Source: Erysipelotrichaceae bacterium (lineage in GTDB: Bacteria; Bacillota_I; Bacilli_A; Erysipelotrichales; Erysipelotrichaceae). From it: a stretch of 64,000 nucleotides of DNA. This document shows positions 36,501 to 44,861 of this stretch, in pieces. A model generated the notes under the pieces. The model had not been told where the DNA came from. It saw nothing but the letters and a program-made list of their open reading frames with translations, and did no database searches. The first letter of the stretch is position 1, and each line of letters starts with the position of its first letter. The stretch covers positions 1 to 64,000 of the forward strand of contig JAFRVK010000044.1 in the NCBI GenBank assembly GCA_017441765.1, read 5' to 3'. The translations under genes and the position numbers were made by a program.

Positions 36501-37022
36501 ATGGGCGACCGTTCCCGAGATCCTGAATGATGTATTGTATAAGGCATCTTCATCAAAAACACTTGTGATCCTGATGATGACGGTATCTCCGACAGAAAGA
36601 TCCAGTTTTCTGGCCAGATCGATCGAAACAGCGCATTCATCAGGAACAGACGGTTTCTTTCCCTCATATAGATAAGGTGTCGAAATTCTTTCGGTCATCG
36701 AATCGATCTCGACCTTGGTCTGTTTCTCTCCATCGATCAGCTGACCTGAAACGACGATCGTTCCTTCGGCATCTTCCACATATTCCTGTTTCTTTATATT
36801 ATCAAGATCTTCCTGAGTAAAACCCAGAGAAGATACCAGTTCGAAATCCTTGAAATTGACTTCATCATAATATTCCAGCGCACCATTACGTATTCTATTG
36901 TTTTCTAGAAAGGCAGTCGAAAAGCCTCCTATTCCCAGCATGACGATGATACATACAGATAAATAGGAAATGATTTTTTTCTGGATATTACGTAATGAAT
37001 CGGTACGTTGCGTCTTCTTCAT
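33519..37022 (-). CDS. FtsX/MacB-like ABC permease with very long extracellular coiled coil
   Basis: About 1167 aa from MKKTQRTDSLRNIQKKIISYLS. First helix about 20-42; extracellular domain with a coiled coil spanning about residues 235-630 (KQLQDSEDELAKGNQQLQDA, QLDEARAKIETAENQLIDAK and more). Then come three helices (about 645-790), an ATPase-contact region, a fourth helix near 830, a second extracellular domain, and three C-terminal helices (about 1030-1150). This is the duplicated FtsX topology of Gram-positive lipoprotein/peptide exporters or mechanotransmitters. Starts 4 nt after the ATPase gene; no close ribosome site, so translation is coupled. Confidence 0.9.
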   Translation of the reverse strand: MKKTQRTDSLRNIQKKIISYLSVCIIVMLGIGGFSTAFLENNRIRNGALEYYDEVNFKDFELVSSLGFTQEDLDNIKKQEYVEDAEGTIVVSGQLIDGEKQTKVEIDSMTERISTPYLYEGKKPSVPDECAVSIDLARKLDLSVGDTVIIRITSVFDEDALYNTSFRISGTVAHPDYLRQDSKYAVFLNENAFDKSVTDDRYTRAYLKVTADGEESVFSAEYLEKAQNIYQKLQGLASLLSKEQADTLKREFIEQFEEKKLDAEKQLLNASKQLQDSEDELAKGNQQLQDAISELNAAKKEAQMQLDEARAKIETAENQLIDAKSELCHTSNELAEKSAEYNEAYDRLQEYHATVDDPVEYGDDLIILNTYLVIWADEKDDLDEHQLETVEQVRVYNEAADLFAQAVMEAYMPVARCEMNGEDTTDAQIEADQQIQEAREVFLQTVEGRTLQEIDVDTLLGLYKRMIDENGLGEYYTQEDLLKLRATMLGLQKLSNEELADKIEEYGKAKAIKECLFEADEILFEMGVELSDAEIRLAQGWQAYEEGLEKLADAKWELEWNEADLAQKFQDSEKQIASARDRLIAGDKQLASYRQEYEEKQKEYETQISDAQKQIDEIDSVWLVEDLDANMGYFDLKSNFDSVSKTGMGLGVLFLIVGAMVTASTLIIIIDDQRKQVGTTKAFGFYNREILGKYLVFGISAAVIGSLSGVVLAKLLAKNVLSIMDRSNMYAFQMGEPTISPAYILTVVLVAVIMCTLVTIAACGGLIRTPAALLMKGEILKKVRKKKNSAKKQSQKSLYSRLILRNMINDRARVLVTIAIIAGSCLIVGLGFTMKNAFDGMVSHQVSDIYTYDIRVDLPESLSEENRQKIETYFSGNGIEYASARYESRMYSENGSISALTMITGSDDLGRFIGINDPETGKEIVLPKDGVLAQHRFLEAFEYETGETLKMYDDGLHLVDVPISGAFLNYYGRYFISSFEAYEKVFGTKADVNAYYVNLNSKSITAFEEDLSGINRDIGFDTPDSFVLRTSSISKMYSIIIIIMIVIAIILSFMILLNMTNIYISKKRKEVIIMRINGFSYKDTIVYLIRETILTTILGIVFGIILGYFLAPLLISFCQSADNQFITEFNVKAWAIASGIEIVFAFIVNLIAYRKIRSFNMREITAS

Positions 37023-37026
37023 AAAG

Positions 37027-38211
37027 TTACCAGGACAGTTCCTCCGCATGTAACGGTTTATGATTGATCCTTACGCTCGAGATCTTGCCATTCTTCAGTT
37101 TGATGACCCGATCCGCCATCTTGGCGATTTCCACGTTGTGGGTGACCATGATGACTGTCTTGCCCCGTTCTCTGACAATCTTTTCGATGACTTTCAGGAC
37201 ACCCTGACCGGTCACGAAATCCAAAGCGGCAGTCGGTTCATCAGCCAGAATGATCATCGGATCCTTGACGATGGCTCGGGCGATGCAGACACGCTGCTGC
37301 TGGCCTCCGGACATCGATGAAGGATAACGGTTCCAGCGGTCAGCCAGTCCGACCTGTTCCAAAGCTTCTTCGGCATCAAGAGGATCTTTCGCGATCTCCG
37401 CAATGAATTCGATGTTTTCCAGGGCATTCAGATTCGGCATCAGATTGTAGGACTGGAAGATATAGCCGATATAATCACGACGATAATCCGTCAGTTCCTT
37501 CTCGCTCGGATGAGAGAAGTCCTTTCCCTCTACCAGCATCTTCCCTTCCGTCAGTTCATCCATGCCTCCGATGATATTCAGCATCGTCGATTTACCGCAT
37601 CCTGACTCGCCCAATACGACCAGAAGTTCTTTCTCATAGATATCCAGATCGATCCCTTTCAGGATCCTCCGGATCTCTTCTCCGGACATGAATTCCTTGA
37701 TGACGCCGCGCAACGAAAGGATGACCTTTCTGTTGTCATCAAAAGAAAAAGTATCTTTATCTTCAAGGTCCAATGCGATCAATGAAGCGATATTCTCACA
37801 GACTTTGATCTCTTCCGGATTCAGTTTTCCTGGATAGTTGCTTAAAAGGATCACGCCATAGTCTCCATACGGAGAATGCAGCGGTACAGCTACGCAGGAG
37901 CCCTCGATGAAGCGTTTTTCTTCATCGCTGATCACGACATCCGCATCTCCGTTCGTCAGCGTACGGCCTTCAGAAGTGGCTTTCCCAACGATTCCTTCGC
38001 CATATGCCACACTGTAGCCCGTCAGATCCGTTTCTCCCGTATTTGCGATCACATAGATACGCCGGGTCTTGTCATCCTTGACCCAGCAGGATGCGTTCTT
38101 TACTTTAAAAGCATCTTCAAAAACCGTAAGCGTATTGCTTATGACTTCTTCCCACTGATTATTGGCATGCAGGTCTTCGACCACACGCCATAAGATTTCC
38201 GCAAATGTCAT
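37027..38211 (-). CDS. GAF domain fused to LolD/MacB-type ABC ATPase
   Basis: About 394 aa. The N-terminal half (about 10-150) is a GAF-like sensor ([57 protein letters not shown]). The C-terminal half (about 162-394) is an ATPase with Walker [10 protein letters not shown], signature [15 protein letters not shown], Walker [14 protein letters not shown] and H-loop MVTHNVEIA. Fusion of a GAF sensor to this ATPase class is uncommon; it could gate the FtsX-like partner by a cytoplasmic ligand. The ATG at 38211 lacks a clear ribosome site; a TTG at 38220 overlapping the previous stop is an alternative. Confidence 0.9.
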   Translation of the reverse strand: MTFAEILWRVVEDLHANNQWEEVISNTLTVFEDAFKVKNASCWVKDDKTRRIYVIANTGETDLTGYSVAYGEGIVGKATSEGRTLTNGDADVVISDEEKRFIEGSCVAVPLHSPYGDYGVILLSNYPGKLNPEEIKVCENIASLIALDLEDKDTFSFDDNRKVILSLRGVIKEFMSGEEIRRILKGIDLDIYEKELLVVLGESGCGKSTMLNIIGGMDELTEGKMLVEGKDFSHPSEKELTDYRRDYIGYIFQSYNLMPNLNALENIEFIAEIAKDPLDAEEALEQVGLADRWNRYPSSMSGGQQQRVCIARAIVKDPMIILADEPTAALDFVTGQGVLKVIEKIVRERGKTVIMVTHNVEIAKMADRVIKLKNGKISSVRINHKPLHAEELSW

Positions 38212-38216
38212 AGATA

Positions 38217-38954
38217 TCAAGCTGTTTTTCTCTTAAACAGCCAAGGCAGATACATCAGGAACAGTACCACCAGCACCAAAGCGACCAGTCCGACCAGATA
38301 GAATTTTCCGAAGATATTGCTTATCAATATCAAAGCAGGATTGTTGTTATGTCCTCTCAGGAAGAAGAAATTCGTCTTCACGAGACTGTTGACTACGAAT
38401 GCGACTCCTGCGGCACAGACCAGAAAGCCCAATACTTTGAGGATATTCTTCGGATTCGGACGGTAGCCTTCGCATAAGATCAGCCAAGGATATAAAATCA
38501 GCAGAACATGCATCAGTGCTGAATGGATGTGCATGAAATTAAACAGTGGAAGACAGATCCAGTTTGGCGACAGCAAAGCGACCAGTGCGGCAGGAATGCA
38601 GATGGAATAAAGCACTTCCTTCGCCGTTTCCGTCGGATGAAGCGTATGCCACAGGCAGACGAAAATATTGATGGAACACAGATGGAACGGCAGCAGCTGC
38701 CACTCGAACTGATGTGTCAGGATCGTCATGACATATTTGGCGACTTCATCGATCAGCATCAGCCAGGTCAGAATGACATAGACCTTGTGACGTTTTTCCT
38801 GACTCATCTTCGGGAAGAAGATCTTCCCTAAAACGCAAGCCAGAACCAGAAGGATCAGCCAGAAACAATACGTCGGGCCAAACATCTTGAAAGCCTGATA
38901 ACTGTTTCCTTTGATCTCACGCATCGTTGCGGGGGTGTACCAGAATTCATCCAT
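38217..38954 (-). CDS. YwaF-like (TIGR02206) polytopic membrane protein
   Basis: 245 aa with six to seven membrane segments. The conserved block EWQLLPFHLCSINIFVCLW and the W-rich start (FGPTYCFWLILL) match the TIGR02206/YwaF family, whose function is unknown. AGAGGTG site. First gene of the cluster with the GAF-ABC ATPase (overlapping or nearly so), which suggests a shared membrane role. Confidence 0.85.
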   Translation of the reverse strand: MDEFWYTPATMREIKGNSYQAFKMFGPTYCFWLILLVLACVLGKIFFPKMSQEKRHKVYVILTWLMLIDEVAKYVMTILTHQFEWQLLPFHLCSINIFVCLWHTLHPTETAKEVLYSICIPAALVALLSPNWICLPLFNFMHIHSALMHVLLILYPWLILCEGYRPNPKNILKVLGFLVCAAGVAFVVNSLVKTNFFFLRGHNNNPALILISNIFGKFYLVGLVALVLVVLFLMYLPWLFKRKTA

Positions 38955-39007
38955 AAAATCACCTCTTAATCGTTAAATCTATTTATTCTAATGATATTAC
39001 ATTATTT

Positions 39008-39928
39008 TTAAATCAATATAGAAAATACCGTCTGCAGTATCATCAGCATCAGACTCAGTATCACCATGAAACAGCTGAAGAACAGCAGATAAGTATTGCT
39101 GGCGGAATTCAGCTTCTGCACGTAGACTCTTTCATAACGTCCGGAAATATACAGGTAGATGCTGATAATGAAGACACCCGCCAGGCCATAGGCCATATAA
39201 CCGGCGATCGAAGACGGAATGACGCACAAAGAATAAATCAAGGCGTTGAACAGGATATGAATGATGATCGTCGGACCGATGCTGCGGTAACGCAGGGCGG
39301 TCTTGCCTAAAAGAACACCCATGCAGAAAGCAGGCAGATACTCTGCGAAATGCACATGCGCAAAAGCAAAGACCACCGCACTGGCATAGAGTCCGAAATT
39401 TTTTCCGTATTTTCCTAAAACGCTAAGCAGCACGCCTCTGAATGCATACTCCTCGATCATCGGTGTGACGATCACCAGCATGAATACGTACAGCAGATTA
39501 TCCAGATAACCGGCATCATAGCTCAGACCGATGCCACTGATCAGTTTCCCCTCCAGACCGAAATGCGCAAAGAGGATGTTGGAAACATAGGTCGAAACGA
39601 TACAGATCGTAAAAAAGACGATCGTCTGTACAAACAGGTTGACAAACGCTGTCTTTATTTTCGTATTGATCAGCCGCAGCGGTATCTTGAAAAACTGGCG
39701 CATCAGCCAGAATGGGATCACCGTTCCGAAAACGACGACCAGAAAATAGATCCCAAAATAAAGAAAAGTATCCTTCAGGATATAGGAATCCGTACTGACC
39801 AGATAGTAATGAAAGACAAAAGGAATGACCAGCACAAACAAGGTATAGACCGTCAGTAAAGTGCCGACGATATTGAAATGTCTGACTGCAGTCTTGCGGC
39901 TGATCCTTTTGCCTGAAATGTTGTTCAT
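39008..39928 (-). CDS. CPBP-family intramembrane metalloprotease
   Basis: 306 aa, about eight helices. CPBP (Abi, Rce1-like) motifs: EEYAFRGVLLSVLG (EExxxR), FAFAHVHFAEYLPAF (second motif with His) and HILFNALIY (third). Members process prenylated proteins, bacteriocin precursors or membrane substrates. No Shine-Dalgarno; TATAAT ends exactly 6 nt before the ATG, so a leaderless mRNA is likely. Divergent from htrA. Confidence 0.9.
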   Translation of the reverse strand: MNNISGKRISRKTAVRHFNIVGTLLTVYTLFVLVIPFVFHYYLVSTDSYILKDTFLYFGIYFLVVVFGTVIPFWLMRQFFKIPLRLINTKIKTAFVNLFVQTIVFFTICIVSTYVSNILFAHFGLEGKLISGIGLSYDAGYLDNLLYVFMLVIVTPMIEEYAFRGVLLSVLGKYGKNFGLYASAVVFAFAHVHFAEYLPAFCMGVLLGKTALRYRSIGPTIIIHILFNALIYSLCVIPSSIAGYMAYGLAGVFIISIYLYISGRYERVYVQKLNSASNTYLLFFSCFMVILSLMLMILQTVFSILI

Positions 39929-39934
39929 ATGAAA

Positions 39935-39940
39935 ATTATA
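39935..39940 (-). promoter_or_regulatory. -10 element for a leaderless transcript of the CPBP gene
   Basis: Perfect TATAAT on the minus strand, 6 nt, ATG. Confidence 0.65.
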
Positions 39941-40016
39941 TAACTTTTAGTGTTATTTAGAAACTTCAGTTAAAGTTCACATAACGGTCCTATAGTATTC
40001 AATGGAGGTGATGAGT

Positions 40017-41120
40017 ATGAAAATAAATGTAAAATCTCTTATCATATTGTTCCTGGTCGCCTTACTAGGCTCAGGAATCGGCACATTCGGTGTCTTGTCC
40101 TATTATGACCGTAATGTCCGTAACGTCACGGAAACGCAGGATAATGTCGTTCTGAATGAAGTAGAATATACGAATATCGAAAAAACCGATTATACCATAG
40201 CGATCGAAAAAGCTTATAACACTGTCGTAGAAATCAGCTGTAAAGTGGAAACATCCATGAGCGGCAATTATTTCATCTTCGGAGGCGGAACCACGACATC
40301 TACTTCAACCGGTTCCGGTGTCATATTCTCATCCGATGGCTATATCGTCACCAACGAACACGTGATCGACGGTCTGACCGATGAAAACACGATCGAAGTC
40401 AAGCTTTATACCGGAGAAGTTTGCGGTGCCAGACTGATCGGCTATGATGAAAGAACGGATCTTGCCGTGCTGAAGATCGACAAAGACAGTCTTCCATATG
40501 CTTCTTTCGTCGATTCGGATCAGCTGATGCTGGGCCAGGATGTCATAGCGATCGGCAATCCGTTAGGTTTAGGCATCTCCTGTTCCAACGGCATCGTTTC
40601 TGCCTTGGAAAAAGAGATCTATATCAACAATGTCTATATGTCAGTCATTCAGACCAATGCGGCAGTCAATGAAGGAAACTCCGGCGGAGGACTGTTTGAT
40701 ATCAATGGCAACCTGATCGGCATCGTCAATGCGAAGAAAATGTCTTCCATGACGACCACGGTCGAAGGTATGGGTTATGCCATTCCGGCAAATACAGTCA
40801 TTCGTATCGTAGATGAACTGATCGAGAACGGTTATGTCAAAGACAGAGCGGCCTTAGGTGTCAGAGTCTATACTTCCAATTCGTACTACAGTTCCAAAGG
40901 CGTACTGATCTCGGAAGTAATCGAAGGAGGCAGCGCACAATCTGCGGGAATCGAAGCAAACGATTCGATCATTGCGATCGATGGCCACGAGGTTGAAACG
41001 TATGCTGATCTGTCAAAAGTCCTCGATGGAAAACAGGTCGGCGACAAAGTCGATGTCACTATACTGCGTAACGATGAAGAATTGCACTTCGAAGTGATAC
41101 TTCAGGCAAGTTCAAGATAA
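40017..41120 (+). CDS. htrA: HtrA/DegP-type membrane-anchored serine protease
   Basis: About 367 aa from MKINVKSLIILFL; GGAGG fixes this start over the ATG 15 nt upstream. Anchor helix at about 7-25. The trypsin-like domain has catalytic His in IVTNEHVIDG, Asp in ERTDLAVLKI and Ser in NEGNSGGGLFDING (most family members have GNSGGPL). One C-terminal PDZ domain (about 270-365, GVRVYTSNSYYSSKGVLISEV). It degrades misfolded secreted proteins outside the membrane. It stands alone, divergent from the CPBP gene. Confidence 0.95.
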   Translation: MKINVKSLIILFLVALLGSGIGTFGVLSYYDRNVRNVTETQDNVVLNEVEYTNIEKTDYTIAIEKAYNTVVEISCKVETSMSGNYFIFGGGTTTSTSTGSGVIFSSDGYIVTNEHVIDGLTDENTIEVKLYTGEVCGARLIGYDERTDLAVLKIDKDSLPYASFVDSDQLMLGQDVIAIGNPLGLGISCSNGIVSALEKEIYINNVYMSVIQTNAAVNEGNSGGGLFDINGNLIGIVNAKKMSSMTTTVEGMGYAIPANTVIRIVDELIENGYVKDRAALGVRVYTSNSYYSSKGVLISEVIEGGSAQSAGIEANDSIIAIDGHEVETYADLSKVLDGKQVGDKVDVTILRNDEELHFEVILQASSR

Positions 41121-41145
41121 TCAGATTAAAAAACAGTAAAAAAAA

Positions 41146-41169
41146 AAAGACGGGTTCATGCCCGTCTTT
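41146..41169. terminator. Bidirectional terminator between htrA and the EF-G paralogue
   Basis: AAAGACGGG-TTCATG-CCCGTCTTT; preceded on the plus strand by a long A-run that becomes the T-run for the minus-strand gene. Confidence 0.85.
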
Positions 41170-43180
41170 AATCATCGTCTTCGTCTTTCCTTTCAGCAGC
41201 AGTAGCAGCGACGACTTTATCCGTTACATTCTGCGGAGCAGGTTCATAACGGTCGAAATCGATGACATAGGTTCCTCTGCCCTTTGTCATGGAACGAAGC
41301 TCTGTCGCATACTTCATCATTTCTGCCATCGGAACTTCAGCCTCGATCTTGGCTTCGCCCGGATCAGCAGAACCTGTATCCAGGATCATGCCACGACGCT
41401 TGTTGAAGTCGCCGATGATATCACCAGTATATTCTTCCGGACAGATGACCGTGACCTTGCCGATCGGTTCCAGCAGGATCGGATTCGCCTTCGGGATACC
41501 GGCTTTGAATGCCAGTCTAGCGGCTGCTTCGAAGGAGTTCGGCTTGGAGTCGACCGGGTGGTAGGATCCATCATACAATGTCGCTTTGACATTGACGACC
41601 TTGCATCCTGCCAGAGGGCCCTTGGCCATGCAGTTTCTCAGACCTGTTTCAACCGATGGGAAGAAGTTCTTCGGAACAGCTCCGCCAAAGATCTCTTCTG
41701 CGAATACGAGATCCTCAGAATCCGGATTCGGTTCAAATCTGACCCAGACATCACCGAACTGGCCTGCGCCACCGTTCTGCTTCTTATATTTACCCTGAAC
41801 CTCGGACTTGCCGCGGATCGTCTCACGATACTGAACTTTCGGTTCTTTCAGCTGAACTTCAACCTTGTATCTTGATTTCATCTTATTGACGATGACATCG
41901 ATCTGCTGATCGCCTACCGCATACAGCACCTGTTCACCGGTTTCCGCATTACGGACAAAGTTCAGAGACTTGTCTTCGACCAGTACTTTCTTTAACGCAT
42001 CAGACATCTTGTCTTCGTCATCTTTTGTCTTAGGAGATACCGCTACACCCAGCATCGGACGCGGATATTCGATATCTGCGAATACGACTTTCTTTTCTTT
42101 GACGCATAATGTATCATTCGTCTCGGTTGCCTGCAGTTTTGTCAAGGCACCGATATCACCGGTATGGACCTTTTCGATCGGAAGCTGCTGCTTACCGGAA
42201 ATGATGAACAGACCGCCGGCTTTTTCAGATGTATCCTTTTTGGAATTGAATAAAGGTGTCGTCATGGACAGAACGCCTGACATGACCTTGATATAGCTGA
42301 TCTTGCCGACGAAGGCATCGACAACCGTCTTGAATACGAGACCGGAGAATGATTCGCTGTCATCAGTCTTCAGTTCGGTACCCTGCGCATCCTTGACCGT
42401 TTTTCTCTCCACATAGACCGGAGCGTTTTCTTTGATGAAATCCAGCAGCTGTTCAACACCCTGCGAATTGACAGAACTGCCCGCAAAGACAGGTTTGACA
42501 TCGCCGGATGCCAGCGCAAGTTTCAGACCCATTGCTGTCTCTTCCGGAGTGAAAGCTTCACCTTCGAAAAATTTCTCCATCAGTGTATCATCCGCGGAAG
42601 CGATCGCTTCGGAAATCTGATCGTAATGCGGATTGGAAGTATCTTCCAGAACCTTGACGGAACCGGTCATCTTCTTGCCATCCATGGTCGGAACTTCAAA
42701 CGGAACAACGGAAGAACCGAACTTGTTTCTCAGATCATTTACCGTATTTTCAAAATTCGCATTGTCGTCATCGATCTTGTTGATGAAGAAAACGATCGGC
42801 AGATTATTCTTCTTGCACAGTTTCACTGAGCTTTCCGTACCGGATTCGATTCCTTCTTTCGCGGAGACCACGATCACTGCCAGGTCGGCAACAGCGGCAC
42901 CGGAAACCTTTTCACCCTCATAATCCAGGTAACCCGGCGTATCGATGAAATTGATCTTGGTGTTCTTCCACTCGATCGGAGCCAATGCCGTATATACGGA
43001 TAAGCCTCTCTTGACTTCTTCCGGGTCATAGTCCATGGATGAAGTGCCATCCACTGTCTTGCCCATACGATCGATCGCTTTCGTCAGATACAAAGCAGCT
43101 TCGACAAAAGCAGATTTACCGGAACCGGAATGTCCCAGCAATGCAACGTTTCTTACATCTTTTGATAAGTATTCTTTCAT
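41168..43180 (-). CDS. EF-G-like translational GTPase paralogue (FusA2 type)
   Basis: 670 aa, slightly shorter than standard EF-G. G1 GHSGSGKS, G3 DTPGYLD, G4 NKID and G5 SAK-like residues are visible. Domain IV is retained (YKKQNGGAGQFGDVWVRFEP) and so is the C-terminal EF-G domain (RRGMILDTGSADPGEAKIEAEVPMAEMM). The effector region is shortened (YDPEEVKRGLSVYTALAPIEW), as in the EF-G II group rather than the canonical enzyme. A primary fusA presumably lies elsewhere. The role of this group is not settled; ribosome recycling or stress translation are suggestions. GGGGA site; 10 nt after the ankyrin gene. Confidence 0.88.
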   Translation of the reverse strand: MKEYLSKDVRNVALLGHSGSGKSAFVEAALYLTKAIDRMGKTVDGTSSMDYDPEEVKRGLSVYTALAPIEWKNTKINFIDTPGYLDYEGEKVSGAAVADLAVIVVSAKEGIESGTESSVKLCKKNNLPIVFFINKIDDDNANFENTVNDLRNKFGSSVVPFEVPTMDGKKMTGSVKVLEDTSNPHYDQISEAIASADDTLMEKFFEGEAFTPEETAMGLKLALASGDVKPVFAGSSVNSQGVEQLLDFIKENAPVYVERKTVKDAQGTELKTDDSESFSGLVFKTVVDAFVGKISYIKVMSGVLSMTTPLFNSKKDTSEKAGGLFIISGKQQLPIEKVHTGDIGALTKLQATETNDTLCVKEKKVVFADIEYPRPMLGVAVSPKTKDDEDKMSDALKKVLVEDKSLNFVRNAETGEQVLYAVGDQQIDVIVNKMKSRYKVEVQLKEPKVQYRETIRGKSEVQGKYKKQNGGAGQFGDVWVRFEPNPDSEDLVFAEEIFGGAVPKNFFPSVETGLRNCMAKGPLAGCKVVNVKATLYDGSYHPVDSKPNSFEAAARLAFKAGIPKANPILLEPIGKVTVICPEEYTGDIIGDFNKRRGMILDTGSADPGEAKIEAEVPMAEMMKYATELRSMTKGRGTYVIDFDRYEPAPQNVTDKVVAATAAERKDEDDD

Positions 43181-43190
43181 ATATTTCCCC

Positions 43191-43865
43191 TTATTCCTTT
43201 AATAAATCGATTAATTCCTGATTGTCTCTGTCTCTCACATATTCCACGGCAGTTCTGCCGGCGTTGTCTTTAATCGTCTTATCGGCACCTCGCTGCAGCA
43301 GGAATCTGACTAAATCATTATATCCCCCATAGCTGGCTCTCATCAAGCAGGTACATCCTTCATTGTCTCTGGCGTCGACATTCGCTTTCTTTGTCAGCAG
43401 ATAATGGATCACATCGACCTTGAAGGCCAGTACGGCATCCATCAGTGCGGTACGTCCCTTTTCATCCACGGCATCCAGATCCGCCCCTGCTTCTGTCAGA
43501 TACTCAACGACTCCTGTCTCACCCAGGAAAGCCGCTCTCATCAGTGAAGTCCTGCCGCTGTTGTCATGTGCATTCACTTCGCTTCCTGCTTCTACCAGTC
43601 TCTCACAGATCTCGCGGTAGCCATGTTTGGCTGCTCCCATGAGTGCTGTATCATTGTTTTTGTCTCTCGCTCTGACATCCGCGCCATGTGCGATCAGCTG
43701 TTCTACGATTTCCAAATATCCTCTTTTCGATGCACGCATCAGACATGTCCTGCCATCACCATTCTTATGATTGACATCAGCTCCCTGTTCAATCAGTTCA
43801 TTGACTAAACCCAGTTTCCCGCTGCTGCATGCATCCAACAGTGCATCGTTCAGTGTTTGATCCAT
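43191..43865 (-). CDS. Ankyrin-repeat protein
   Basis: About 224 aa made almost wholly of six to seven ankyrin repeats of 33 residues (NGDGRTCLMRASKRGYLEIVEQLIAHGADVRARD, NNDTALMGAAKHGYREICERLVEAG and so on). No signal or catalytic domain. It likely acts as a protein-binding scaffold. AGGAGG favours the ATG at 43865. It is directly upstream of the EF-G paralogue on the same strand, probably co-transcribed. Confidence 0.92.
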   Translation of the reverse strand: MDQTLNDALLDACSSGKLGLVNELIEQGADVNHKNGDGRTCLMRASKRGYLEIVEQLIAHGADVRARDKNNDTALMGAAKHGYREICERLVEAGSEVNAHDNSGRTSLMRAAFLGETGVVEYLTEAGADLDAVDEKGRTALMDAVLAFKVDVIHYLLTKKANVDARDNEGCTCLMRASYGGYNDLVRFLLQRGADKTIKDNAGRTAVEYVRDRDNQELIDLLKE

Positions 43866-44073
43866 TGTCATAGCCTCCTTATCAAACGAATAAAAAAGTG
43901 AACGTTAAAACGTCCACCTGAAAAGATCATTTTTTATTTAACACAAGTAAAGTGTCATTTACCCCTGAGATCGTATTTCTCTTATTATCGAATCTTTTCA
44001 TATTGATCCTATCTAGGATAATTGTATCAATTAAACATAGGTCGTTTCAAGTCAAAAGAGAATGTAATTATTT

Positions 44074-44751
44074 TCATCCTTTGAGTTTTTTTCTGATCTG
44101 TTTATAGTCGGGAAGATTGTTGCTGACGATCTGATAGAAACGCTTAGAATGATTGGGAATGATCAAGTGGGTCATCTCATGGACCATGATGTATTCCAGA
44201 CATTCCAGAGGGAAATGGATCAGGTAGGAACTGATACAGATACGGTCTTTCGTCGTGTAACAGACGCCCCATTTTGAGGTCATCGCACGGGCTCGCAATT
44301 CAGGCGTTTTCAGATAGCCGTAGCCAATCAGAATGCTTCTCTGGTACTTGTAGAAGTATTCCCAGGCTTTCTTCAAAAGATCGGCATCAAAATGCTTGTA
44401 GAGGTATTTTATCGCCTTCTCTTTGTCAGGACCGTAAAGAAAGATCTGTTTCTCTTTGATTCTGACGCTGTTACGGCTGCCTTCCTGATAGAACAGTTCA
44501 TAGGGCTCTCCATATACATAAAACAGATCTCCTCCATCATAGAGATGCGATGCTTCTTTTCTTGTCTGCAGTCGGTTATAGGTATTGTAGATCCAGTCCC
44601 GTTTCCCTTCGATGAACTGATAGACCAGATATTTCGGCATCAGCAAAGGTGCGCTGACGCAGATTCTGTTGCCTTTCAGGCGCATATACATATGACGGAT
44701 ATTCTTGTGCTCGATCTCGACGTCGAAATGGATCCCCTTGATTTCGATCAT
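44074..44751 (-). CDS. YgjP/SprT-like zinc metallopeptidase (DUF45)
   Basis: 225 aa. The zinc site is in the C-terminal third: YIMVHEMTHLIIPNHSKRFY (HExxH plus downstream His). Upstream RARAMTSKWGVCYTTKDRICISSYLIHFP matches the DUF45/YgjP family (usual S.WGSC region). Cytoplasmic; the physiological substrate of this family is unknown. No ribosome site; TAGAAT preceded by TG ends 6 nt before the ATG, so leaderless translation is expected. Confidence 0.9.
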   Translation of the reverse strand: MIEIKGIHFDVEIEHKNIRHMYMRLKGNRICVSAPLLMPKYLVYQFIEGKRDWIYNTYNRLQTRKEASHLYDGGDLFYVYGEPYELFYQEGSRNSVRIKEKQIFLYGPDKEKAIKYLYKHFDADLLKKAWEYFYKYQRSILIGYGYLKTPELRARAMTSKWGVCYTTKDRICISSYLIHFPLECLEYIMVHEMTHLIIPNHSKRFYQIVSNNLPDYKQIRKKLKG

Positions 44752-44757
44752 AAATCA

Positions 44758-44766
44758 ATTCTAGCA
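44758..44766 (-). promoter_or_regulatory. Extended -10 for a leaderless transcript of the YgjP-like gene
   Basis: TGCTAGAAT on the minus strand, 6 nt, ATG at 44751. Confidence 0.6.
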
Positions 44767-44824
44767 TTCCCTTTTCAGATAATAAACCATCCCGATTTGC
44801 AGTATACGATATAGGGAAGCTTGT

Positions 44825-44830
44825 TATAAT
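44825..44830 (+). promoter_or_regulatory. -10 element of the MBL-fold gene
   Basis: TATAAT; a transcript would start near 44837, leaving about 25 nt before the ATG at 44862. Confidence 0.5.
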
Positions 44831-44861
44831 GGAAAGGTAAATGATAGATAAGGAAACAGCT

